A stretch of 12,351 bases of DNA from Bacteroidales bacterium (lineage in GTDB: Bacteria; Bacteroidota; Bacteroidia; Bacteroidales; UBA932). Location of the stretch: contig JAEDEB010000064.1 of NCBI GenBank assembly GCA_016293535.1, forward strand, positions 1 through 12,351, given 5' to 3'. Shown in pieces: positions 1 to 6,265 of this stretch. Each line of letters opens with the position of its first letter. Positions within the stretch are counted from its first letter, which is position 1. A program made the position numbers and the translations under genes. The notes beneath the pieces were generated by a model. The model was not told where the DNA came from. It saw only the letters and a program-made list of their open reading frames with translations, and ran no database searches.

Positions 1-54
1 TAGAGCACCTGCTTTGCAAGCAGGGGGTCAAGAGTTCGAATCTCTTATTCTCCA
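1..54 (+). tRNA. tRNA-Ala (anticodon TGC), 5' part cut off
   Basis: The 3' part of a tRNA is visible. The anticodon stem CCTGC (8-12) pairs with GCAGG (20-24) around the loop TTTGCAA, which places the anticodon TGC at 15-17 and reads alanine GCN codons. The T arm is AAGAG-TTCGAAT-CTCTT (30-46), and the 3' acceptor strand ATTCTCC (47-53) is followed by discriminator A54. CCA is not encoded: the bases after A54 are CCT. The D arm and the 5' acceptor strand lie outside the window. A terminator and then glpK follow directly, so this copy is not inside a 16S-23S rRNA spacer on its downstream side. Confidence 0.93.
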
Positions 55-58
55 CCTG

Positions 59-94
59 AAGGGATGACAAAGTTTTTTGTTCATCCCTTTTTTG
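59..94 (+). terminator. Rho-independent terminator of the tRNA unit
   Basis: AAGGGATGA (59-67) pairs perfectly with TCATCCCTT (81-89). CAAA (68-71) can extend the stem against TTTG (76-79) with one bulged T at 80. The descending arm runs into a T tract at about 88-93. It lies five bases after the tRNA discriminator base, as expected for the end of a tRNA transcript. Confidence 0.85.
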
Positions 95-137
95 ATTCTT
101 GCGCCTGATGCAGACCACTTGATGACACTATACAACC

Positions 138-1619
138 ATGAAGGAATATGTTATAGCCCTTGACCAGGGCACCAGCTCTTCAAGAGCTATAGTTTTCAAC
201 CGCAGGGGAGAAGCAGCTGCGGTATGCCAGAAGGAATTTACCCAGCATTTCCCTCAGCCAGGCATGGTGGAGCACGATCCGATGGAGATATGGGCCACGG
301 AATATGCCGTGATGACCGAAGCGGTAGCCTCACTTGGGCTCGGCGGAGCCGACATAGCTGCCATAGGAATCACCAACCAGCGGGAAACCACCATAGTGTG
401 GGATGCCGCTACCGGCAAGCCGGTATGCAATGCCATAGTATGGCAGGACCGCAGGACCTCGGAATTCTGCGACTCCCTCAAGGCTGCGGGTCTGACTGAA
501 AGGATAAGGGAAAAGACCGGTCTCATCATAGATGCATATTTCTCCGGAACCAAGATCAGGTGGATACTCGACAATGTTCCGGGTGCCAGGGAAAGGGCTG
601 AAAGGGGAGAGCTCCGCTTCGGTACGGTGGACAGCTGGCTTGTCTGGAACCTCACCGGCGGGCATGAGCACGTCACCGACGTGACCAATGCGTCGAGGAC
701 AATGCTCTTTAATATCAATACCCTTGAATGGGATAGCGAACTCCTTGAACTTCTGGATATTCCGGCCTCGATGATGCCACAGGTGCGCTCCTCTTCGGAG
801 ATCTATGGACAGACCTCGCTACTCGGCGGCAACGTGCCTGTAGCCGGCATAGCAGGCGACCAGCAGGCCGCTCTTTTCGGACAGATGTGTACGGAGCCGG
901 GCTCAGTCAAGAATACCTACGGAACCGGTTGCTTCCTTCTTATGAATACGGGTACCAGGCCCATTCTTTCGCGCAACAATCTTCTCACCACAATAGCATG
1001 GAAGATAGGGGATACCGTCAACTATGCCCTTGAGGGTTCCATTTTCGTTGCCGGTTCTGTTGTGCAGTGGCTGCGTGACGGCCTCGGCATCATAAGGAGT
1101 TCTTCCGAGGTGGAAGCGCTCGCATCCTCGGTTCCCGACAATGGAGGCGTATATATGGTACCTGCCCTCACCGGATTGGGAGCGCCATATTGGGACCAGT
1201 ATGCGAAGGGAAGCATTAGTGGCATAACCAGGGGAACGACAGCGGCGCATATAGCTCGTGCCGCCCTCGAAGGCATAGCTTTCGAGACCATGGACATAGT
1301 GTCAGCAATGGAAAAGGATGCCGGCGTTCCGCTGGGAGAGCTCAAGGTGGATGGAGGAGCATCCCGCAACAATCTCCTTATGCAATTCCAGTCAGATATT
1401 CTCGGCACCCCTGTGGTAAGGCCCGATGTTACCGAGACAACAGCACTCGGAGCCGCATATCTTGCCGGTCTCGCCGTAGGTTTCTGGCAGGATATCGAAG
1501 AGGTCAAGAAGCAGTGGAAGGCGGAGAAGGTATTCACACCTCAGATGCCTTCAGAGGAGGTGGACAAACGCAAACAGGGCTGGGCTGATGCCGTTGAACG
1601 TACCCTTTCAGGAAAGTAA
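138..1619 (+). CDS. glpK: glycerol kinase
   Basis: This cytoplasmic FGGY-family kinase phosphorylates glycerol to sn-glycerol 3-phosphate with ATP and so traps glycerol that enters by facilitated diffusion. The 493 residues are close to the usual length of about 500. The N-terminal phosphate-binding motif DQGTSSSRA is at 9-17, and the glycerol-contact segment WQDRRT is at 102-107. The first FGGY signature, YFSGTKIRW, spans 134-142. D241 in GIAGDQQAALFGQ is the expected catalytic base, and the second-domain motifs include DGGASRNN (405-412) and ALGAAYLAG (436-444). At the loop where Gram-positive enzymes carry the PTS-phosphorylated His, this protein reads EIYGQ (221-225), so that His control is absent. 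The ATG at 138 gives the canonical N-terminus; no strong ribosome binding site is visible. glpF follows after 30 bp, so the two probably form an operon. No glpD is in view. Confidence 0.97.
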   Translation: MKEYVIALDQGTSSSRAIVFNRRGEAAAVCQKEFTQHFPQPGMVEHDPMEIWATEYAVMTEAVASLGLGGADIAAIGITNQRETTIVWDAATGKPVCNAIVWQDRRTSEFCDSLKAAGLTERIREKTGLIIDAYFSGTKIRWILDNVPGARERAERGELRFGTVDSWLVWNLTGGHEHVTDVTNASRTMLFNINTLEWDSELLELLDIPASMMPQVRSSSEIYGQTSLLGGNVPVAGIAGDQQAALFGQMCTEPGSVKNTYGTGCFLLMNTGTRPILSRNNLLTTIAWKIGDTVNYALEGSIFVAGSVVQWLRDGLGIIRSSSEVEALASSVPDNGGVYMVPALTGLGAPYWDQYAKGSISGITRGTTAAHIARAALEGIAFETMDIVSAMEKDAGVPLGELKVDGGASRNNLLMQFQSDILGTPVVRPDVTETTALGAAYLAGLAVGFWQDIEEVKKQWKAEKVFTPQMPSEEVDKRKQGWADAVERTLSGK

Positions 1620-1649
1620 TCTCAAGGAATCACTGAAAAGCTTTTGGAT

Positions 1650-2372
1650 ATGAACCCGTATCTTGCAGAATTTCTCGGAACTCTTGTTCTCATACTTATG
1701 GGTGATGGCGTCTGTGCCTGCGCCAGTCTGGAAAAGTCAAAGGGCAAAGGAGCCGGCTGGGTTGTGATAACCATGGCCTGGGGCTTTGCCGTTATGTGCG
1801 GAGTATTCATTGCCGGTCCTTATTCAGGTGCACATCTCAATCCGGCTCTCACCTTGGCCCTTGCCGTAGCCGGCAGTTTTTCCTGGGCATCGGTACCGGG
1901 ATACGTGCTTGCCCAGATGGCCGGAGGTTTTTGTGGTGCCGTGCTGGTGTGGCTATTCTACAAGGACCATTACGACGCTACAGATGACCCTGACGTAAAA
2001 CTCGGTACTTTCTGTACCATGCCGGCAATACGCAATACCTGGCGCAATCTTCTCTGTGAGTTCATAGGTACCTGGGTACTTGTATTCTGCATCCTTATGT
2101 TCGCCACTCCGGGTGACACTCCGGACATAGGCCTCGGCAGTCTGGGAGCCATTCCTGTGACCTTCCTTATCATGTCCATAGGCATGTCCCTCGGCGGCGC
2201 TACAGGATATGCAATCAATCCTGCCCGTGACCTTGCGCCTCGCATAGCTCACGCCCTGCTTCCTTTCAAGAGTACAAAAAGGGACAGCGGCTGGAGTTAC
2301 GCCTGGATTCCCGTTGTGGGTTCCCTCTGTGGCGCAGTCGCCGCTGCCCTCTGTTTCGTGATGATTTTCTGA
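1650..2372 (+). CDS. glpF: glycerol facilitator (aquaglyceroporin)
   Basis: This inner-membrane MIP-family channel passes glycerol and other small polyols down their gradient to GlpK. The 240-residue hydrophobic protein carries both half-helix signatures: HLNPA (N64-P65-A66) and INPARD (N190 to D194). The Asp after NPAR marks the glycerol-conducting branch rather than water-only aquaporins. Matching spacing to E. coli GlpF puts the selectivity-filter residues at W44, G178, Y187 and R193. The Tyr replaces the usual Phe200. A TTG six bases upstream is in frame, but the ATG at 1650 gives the standard MNPYLAEFLGT start and is preferred. The gene sits 30 bp after glpK and is probably co-transcribed with it. 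Confidence 0.94.
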   Translation: MNPYLAEFLGTLVLILMGDGVCACASLEKSKGKGAGWVVITMAWGFAVMCGVFIAGPYSGAHLNPALTLALAVAGSFSWASVPGYVLAQMAGGFCGAVLVWLFYKDHYDATDDPDVKLGTFCTMPAIRNTWRNLLCEFIGTWVLVFCILMFATPGDTPDIGLGSLGAIPVTFLIMSIGMSLGGATGYAINPARDLAPRIAHALLPFKSTKRDSGWSYAWIPVVGSLCGAVAAALCFVMIF

Positions 2373-2407
2373 TGCCGCGTCCCGCTAAGGTCGTGGACTG
2401 CAGCTTC

Positions 2408-2430
2408 GTAATCTTGCAGATTACTTCTTT
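2408..2430 (+). terminator. possible terminator after glpF
   Basis: GTAATC (2408-2413) and GATTAC (2419-2424) form a perfect 6-bp stem with loop TTGCA, followed by the T-rich stretch TTCTTTTC. The position suits the end of the glpKF transcript. The right arm overlaps the stop codon of the convergent SPFH gene. The stem is short and AT-rich and the T tract is interrupted, so this is tentative. Confidence 0.35.
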
Positions 2431-3437
2431 TCGAAAATCTCCTTGATTCCGCCTATGGAACCGAGGAGGTTTGTTGCCTCGAACGGTAGGAACACTGTCT
2501 TGCTCCTGTCTCCGGAAGCCATTTGCTGGATTGCAGCGATGTATTTCTCTGCAAGAACGAAGGATGCAGGGTCTGTCTTAGTCTGAGCTACGGCATCGGC
2601 AATCTTGCCTATGGATCTTGCCTCGGCTTCTGCCTGAAGCACCTTTGCATCAGCCTCACCTTCGGCCTTGAGTATTGCCGCCTGTTTCTCCGCTTCAGCC
2701 TGGAGAATCATAGCCTGCTTCTTTGCCTCTGCCTGGTTGATCTGGGAAGCCTTCTCACCTTCGGAGGTGAGGATTGCTGTCTGCTTGTCTCCTTCAGCGG
2801 TAAGTATGGCAGCCCTTTTCTGCCTCTCAGCCTGCATCTGCTGCTCCATAGCCGCCTTGACGCTTGCCGGAGGGATGATGTCCTGGAGTTCGACCCTGTT
2901 GACCTTCACACCCCATTTGTTGGTCGCGTCGTCAAGAACTGCGCGAAGTTTGGCGTTGATTGTATCGCGAGAAGTGAGGGTCTCGTCAAGTTCGAGTTCG
3001 CCGATGACGTTGCGCAGGGTCGTCTGGGTAAGCTTTTCGATTGCATTCGGGAGGTTGTCGATTTCATAGACGGCCTTCACCGGATCCACAATCTGGAAAT
3101 AGAGCAGAGCATTGATTTCAGTCTGGACATTGTCCTTGGTGATGACGCTCTGCTTTGGGAAATCATAGACCTGCTCCCTGAGGTCTATTCTTGAGCTGGT
3201 TTTGCTCTTGACATACTGACTGCCGTTGATGTCGGTATATGCATACCTGGTGTGGAACTCCCTCGGGCGGTCGATTATCGGCCATACGATGTTGATTCCC
3301 GAAGGAAGGGTCTTGTGGTATTTTCCGAGACGTTCGATTACGCTTGTCTCGGACTGACGTATCACCCTGATGCCCCTGATGGCAAAGATGATGACTATCA
3401 GCGCAATGATGCAGACGATGATCAATGATGTTGTCAT
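2421..3437 (-). CDS. SPFH/Band 7 (stomatin/paraslipin-like) membrane protein
   Basis: This 338-residue protein anchors by one N-terminal transmembrane helix (about 4-21, MTTSLIIVCIIALIVIIFAI). An SPFH/Band 7 domain follows at about 22-190, with typical segments such as VIERLGKYHKTLPSGINIV and WGVKVNRVELQDIIPP. A long Ala/Glu/Gln/Lys-rich coiled coil (about 187-265) is built of repeats of the type AAILxAEGxKQ. The C-terminus is LLGSIGGIKEIFEKK. SPFH proteins oligomerise into membrane microdomain scaffolds and often work with NfeD proteins or membrane proteases. An in-frame start exists at 3524, but it would overlap the end of nfeD and put a hydrophilic stretch before the membrane helix, so the ATG at 3437 is chosen. 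The gene lies 52 bp downstream of nfeD on the same strand. The exact cellular role is not defined by the sequence; QmcA/paraslipin is the closest named group. Confidence 0.92.
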   Translation of the reverse strand: MTTSLIIVCIIALIVIIFAIRGIRVIRQSETSVIERLGKYHKTLPSGINIVWPIIDRPREFHTRYAYTDINGSQYVKSKTSSRIDLREQVYDFPKQSVITKDNVQTEINALLYFQIVDPVKAVYEIDNLPNAIEKLTQTTLRNVIGELELDETLTSRDTINAKLRAVLDDATNKWGVKVNRVELQDIIPPASVKAAMEQQMQAERQKRAAILTAEGDKQTAILTSEGEKASQINQAEAKKQAMILQAEAEKQAAILKAEGEADAKVLQAEAEARSIGKIADAVAQTKTDPASFVLAEKYIAAIQQMASGDRSKTVFLPFEATNLLGSIGGIKEIFEKK

Positions 3438-3489
3438 ATTTATGAAGAATTGTTGTAATGATCTATTGTTGAAAATGCATTTTTGAAGA

Positions 3490-3927
3490 TTACTCGAGCC
3501 CTTTGACTTTGACTGTGATGCCATCTCTCGAAACTATGCGCACCCTTTCGCCGCTTTCGTGAGGATTTCCGTCTTCGGATTCTGCCTTCCAGTCGTCACC
3601 GTCCAGTTTTACACGTCCGGTGTTGGTCTTGGGGTCGATTTCTTCGCTGACTATGGCGATGCGGCCTATGATGGCATCAATGTTTGTAAGGGTTTCCTTT
3701 TTTCTGCGGAAGAACAGTCTGGTCACAAGCGGCCTGACGAAGAAGAAAATGATCGCGGAAACGAGGGCGAATATCGAAATCTGCCATACCAGGGCGAGTC
3801 CGCAGGCTGAGGCTATTGCAGCGCCGGCTCCTCCGAAGGAGAAGCATATCACTACGAAGCCCGGTGTGAATATTTCAAGAATTACAAGTGCGAGTGATAT
3901 TATCACCCAGATCTGCCATACTTCCAT
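3490..3927 (-). CDS. NfeD-like membrane protein (short form, no protease domain)
   Basis: This 145-residue protein has two hydrophobic regions within about residues 4-67 (IWVIISLALVILEIFTPGFV; then the Ala/Gly-rich stretch to FFFVRPLV). A soluble C-terminal OB-fold-like domain follows at about 85-145, with IGRIAIVSEEIDPKTNTGRV and GERVRIVSRDGITVKVKGL. These are the features of short NfeD proteins, which lack the ClpP-like serine protease domain of the long form. They are classically encoded next to an SPFH protein, as here, and are thought to bind it in the membrane. A GTG at 3936 is in frame, but the ATG at 3927 gives the usual MEVWQIWV start. Only 147 bp separate it from the divergent flavodiiron gene. 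Confidence 0.9.
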   Translation of the reverse strand: MEVWQIWVIISLALVILEIFTPGFVVICFSFGGAGAAIASACGLALVWQISIFALVSAIIFFFVRPLVTRLFFRRKKETLTNIDAIIGRIAIVSEEIDPKTNTGRVKLDGDDWKAESEDGNPHESGERVRIVSRDGITVKVKGLE

Positions 3928-4003
3928 ATTTGTCACTATTTGTCAGTTGATTATTACTCTCCAGGATTGTCAATGATTATCTGAGGATTACTCAATACAT
4001 TGC

Positions 4004-4017
4004 GTAACGCGCGTTAC
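4004..4017. promoter_or_regulatory. 14-bp perfect palindrome, candidate operator
   Basis: GTAACGCGCGTTAC is perfectly self-complementary (half-sites GTAAC and GTTAC, spacer GCGC). It lies in the divergent nfeD/flavodiiron intergenic region, with its centre 58 bp before the 4043-4050 promoter element ends at the flavodiiron UTR side and roughly 36-44 bp before the likely transcription start. That spacing suits a dimeric activator of Crp/Fnr type or a repressor covering the -33 region. The regulator is not identifiable from this window. Confidence 0.5.
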
Positions 4018-4034
4018 CTTACAAATGTATCAAA

Positions 4035-4050
4035 TACTTTTGTAATTTTG
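4035..4050 (+). promoter_or_regulatory. two tandem Bacteroidetes -7 boxes before the flavodiiron gene
   Basis: TACTTTTG (4035-4042) and TAATTTTG (4043-4050) each match TAnnTTTG fully and are directly adjacent. The second box would start transcription near 4055 and leave a leader of about 20 bases before the ATG at 4075. No good -33 TTTG is seen at the usual spacing; the 14-bp palindrome occupies that area instead, which hints at activator dependence. Confidence 0.55.
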
Positions 4051-4074
4051 CGCAGTTATACAAACAATTGGAAA

Positions 4075-5259
4075 ATGAGCAGGAAAATTTCGGATAGCAC
4101 AGTCTATGTAGGCGTTGACGATCTTCAGTCAGAACTCTTTGAATCACAATACATTATTCCCGAAGGAATAGCATATAACTCATATCTCATATTGGACACC
4201 AAAGTGGCTGTTCTGGATACGGTCGATTCCATTATGGCCTCTCAGTGGCTGGAGAAGCTTTCCGGTGCTCTCGGAGACCGTACCCCGGATTATCTTGTTG
4301 TCCATCACATGGAACCGGACCATGCGGGCAGTGTCAAAGTTGCTATGGAAAGGTATCCCGGTATGACTCTGGTAGCCAGCGCAAAGGCAATTCACATGCT
4401 GCCTCAGTTCTTCGAGGACCTTGACATTGCCGGCCGTACGCTTGAAGTCAAGGAGGGAGACAGGCTCGAACTCGGAACCCACAGCCTTCAGTTCCTTGCC
4501 GCTCCCATGGTCCATTGGCCTGAAGTTCTCGTCAGTTTCGACGAAAGCGAGGGTGCACTCTACAGTGCCGATGCCTTCGGCAAGTTCGGAGCCCTTTCCC
4601 GATGCGGCTTTTACGGACGAGACGATGAAGACTGGACCTGCGAAGGCCGCCGCTATTATTTCAACATTGTAGGAAAATTCGGCGCCCCTGTCCAGACCCT
4701 TCTCTCAAAGGCGGCGAAGCTTCCGATCCGGACAATACGCCCTCTGCATGGACCCGTACTCGAGGACAATCTGAACTACTATCTGTCACTCTACGATACC
4801 TGGAGCCGCTATGAACCGGAAACCGAAGGCGTGTTCATAGCATATGCATCCATTCACGGCCATACCGCAGTAGCGGCGCACAAACTTGCGGACATGCTCG
4901 AAGAGCGCGGTGTATCCAAGGTCGTCGTCAGCGATATATGCCGTTCCGACATTGCGGAGAATGTGGAAGATGCCTTCCGTTATCCGAAGATGGTGCTCGC
5001 CGCATCCTCCTATGACGGTGGTCTGTTTTCTCCTATGAGCGATTTTCTTTACCGTCTCGGGATGAAGAACTATTCCAACAGGACTGTTGCTGTCATAGAA
5101 AACGGCTCATGGGCTCCGTCAGCGGCAAGAGTGATGAAGGAATCGCTCGGAAAGATGAAGAATGTGACAGTGCTGGAGCCTTCCCTTACCATTATGAGTT
5201 CTCTCAAGCAGTCAGACCTTCCGGCACTTGCCCGGATAGCTGACGCTCTCGTCAAATAA
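4075..5259 (+). CDS. flavodiiron protein (FprA-type O2/NO reductase)
   Basis: This soluble 394-residue enzyme reduces O2 to water and/or NO to N2O at a diiron site, using electrons delivered through FMN. The N-terminal metallo-beta-lactamase-like domain (1 to about 245) has all the expected ligands: H78-x-E80-x-D82-H83 in HHMEPDHAGS, H147 in VHWPE, D166 in SADAFG and H225 in PLHGP. The C-terminal flavodoxin domain (about 250-394) has the FMN phosphate loop YASIHGHTA (257-265) and the later loops SSYDGG (311-316) and ENGSWAP (342-348). There is no fused rubredoxin or flavin-reductase domain, so a separate donor is needed; none is in the window. A TTG at 4000 is in frame, but it falls upstream of the promoter elements and adds 25 residues not expected in the family. 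The ATG at 4075 fits. O2 versus NO preference cannot be read from these motifs. Confidence 0.95.
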   Translation: MSRKISDSTVYVGVDDLQSELFESQYIIPEGIAYNSYLILDTKVAVLDTVDSIMASQWLEKLSGALGDRTPDYLVVHHMEPDHAGSVKVAMERYPGMTLVASAKAIHMLPQFFEDLDIAGRTLEVKEGDRLELGTHSLQFLAAPMVHWPEVLVSFDESEGALYSADAFGKFGALSRCGFYGRDDEDWTCEGRRYYFNIVGKFGAPVQTLLSKAAKLPIRTIRPLHGPVLEDNLNYYLSLYDTWSRYEPETEGVFIAYASIHGHTAVAAHKLADMLEERGVSKVVVSDICRSDIAENVEDAFRYPKMVLAASSYDGGLFSPMSDFLYRLGMKNYSNRTVAVIENGSWAPSAARVMKESLGKMKNVTVLEPSLTIMSSLKQSDLPALARIADALVK

Positions 5260-5294
5260 TGTTATAATAATCCTCTGATACTGTTACAATAATC
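5260..5294. repeat. imperfect 13-bp direct repeat before the PfkB kinase
   Basis: TGTTATAATAATC (5260-5272) and TGTTACAATAATC (5282-5294) differ at one base and are 22 bp apart start to start, about two helical turns. They fill the short gap between the flavodiiron stop and the kinase ATG. They could be a direct-repeat protein site or chance in AT-rich spacer. Confidence 0.4.
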
Positions 5295-5296
5295 TC

Positions 5297-6232
5297 ATGA
5301 GAAAGATAGTTGGAATAGGGGAGAGTGTCCTTGACATTCTTTTCCGCGATGCACAGCCGGTTGCGGCAGTCCCGGGTGGCTCCACCTTCAATTCTATGAT
5401 TTCCCTCGGAAGGACTGCCGGACGCCTTCTTGAGGATGTGAAGGTTATGATTGTTACACAGCTTGGCCGTGACCAGGTCTCGGAAATCATCACTTCATTC
5501 ATAAAGAGGAACGGTGTCAGCGACGAGGCGGTGTCTCTGATCGATGGTATACAGAGTCCTGTGTCCATAGCGATGCTCGATGAGAAGAACGATGCGCATT
5601 ATGAGTTCTTTCGCGACAAGGAGGCACCGGCTCTTGTGGCGCGGGATATCGATTTCGCGCCCGGTGACATTGTCATCTTCGGTTCTTTCTTCGCTATCAA
5701 GGAGGGCACGCGCGATGCTGTGAGGCAGATAGTCCTGAAAGCCAAGGCCGCAGGTGCGATAATCTATTACGATATCAATTTCAGGAAGAGCCATCTGCTC
5801 GACCTCCCTGCGACTAGACCTTTCATTGAGGAGAATTGTGCACTCAGCGATATTGTGCGCGGTTCTTGTGAGGATATCGAGCTTGTGTTCGGCAGTGCGG
5901 ATCCTCATCTTGTATATCAGCAGAAAATGTCATCCCTGTGCAGCACTTTCGTGTGTACAAAAGGCTCCAAATCAGCTGAGGTCTTCTCCAACGCCGGCAG
6001 TTGGGAGTTCCCGGTGGAAAAGATAGATACCGTTTCCACCATAGGCGCCGGAGACAATTTCAATGCAGGTCTTGTCTATGGACTTGTCAGCGGGAAATAC
6101 GAAAAGGACAAGGTGCATTGCCTTGACCTTTCGGATTGGAAGCACCTTGTCCCTGTTGCGATGAGATTCTCCGCGAATGTCTGTCGGAGCATCTTCAATT
6201 ATGTCGATGAGGATTTCTACAAAACCCTGTAG
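5297..6232 (+). CDS. PfkB/ribokinase-family carbohydrate kinase
   Basis: This 311-residue cytoplasmic sugar kinase transfers phosphate from ATP to a sugar hydroxyl. The N-terminal sugar-binding part has GESVLDILF (8-16) and the glycine motif GGSTFNS (27-33). The middle strand YYDINFRKS (157-165) resembles the DxNxR segment of fructokinases and related enzymes. The C-terminal PfkB signature DTVSTIGAGDNFNAG (244-258) carries the anion hole and catalytic base D253. The signature is slightly unusual, with a two-residue STI step before GAGD and Asn after it instead of Ala or Thr. Substrate cannot be assigned; fructose or another hexose or ketose is plausible. It follows the flavodiiron gene by 37 bp and may share its transcript, though no functional link is obvious. 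It converges on the Ser/Arg-rich gene. Confidence 0.88.
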   Translation: MRKIVGIGESVLDILFRDAQPVAAVPGGSTFNSMISLGRTAGRLLEDVKVMIVTQLGRDQVSEIITSFIKRNGVSDEAVSLIDGIQSPVSIAMLDEKNDAHYEFFRDKEAPALVARDIDFAPGDIVIFGSFFAIKEGTRDAVRQIVLKAKAAGAIIYYDINFRKSHLLDLPATRPFIEENCALSDIVRGSCEDIELVFGSADPHLVYQQKMSSLCSTFVCTKGSKSAEVFSNAGSWEFPVEKIDTVSTIGAGDNFNAGLVYGLVSGKYEKDKVHCLDLSDWKHLVPVAMRFSANVCRSIFNYVDEDFYKTL

Positions 6233-6265
6233 AACGTTCTGATTCGGATACGTTCTGAAGATTGC

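Noticed and set aside
1..54. tRNA 3' end as an integration site for a mobile element
   Set aside because: No second copy of the tRNA end is seen downstream and no integrase or other mobile gene is present; glpK follows directly.
2523..3194. Open frames on the + strand opposite the SPFH gene (up to 223 residues)
   Set aside because: They are shadows of the Ala/Glu-rich repeat codons; the - strand frame has the complete SPFH protein with a membrane helix.
3928..4003. Promoter for the nfeD-SPFH pair on the - strand
   Set aside because: I searched this stretch for TAnnTTTG on the - strand and found no full match; a TTGACA is present but without a suitable partner, so no site is called.
5246..5272. 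TATAAT at 5264-5269 as a sigma70-type -10 box for the sugar kinase
   Set aside because: Other genes here use the Bacteroidetes TAnnTTTG element, no convincing -35 is present, and AT-rich spacer makes TATAAT likely by chance.
6234..6258. Nine-base direct repeat ACGTTCTGA in the gap between the kinase and the Ser/Arg-rich gene
   Set aside because: It is short, lies between convergent gene ends where no promoter is needed, and does not form a terminator stem.
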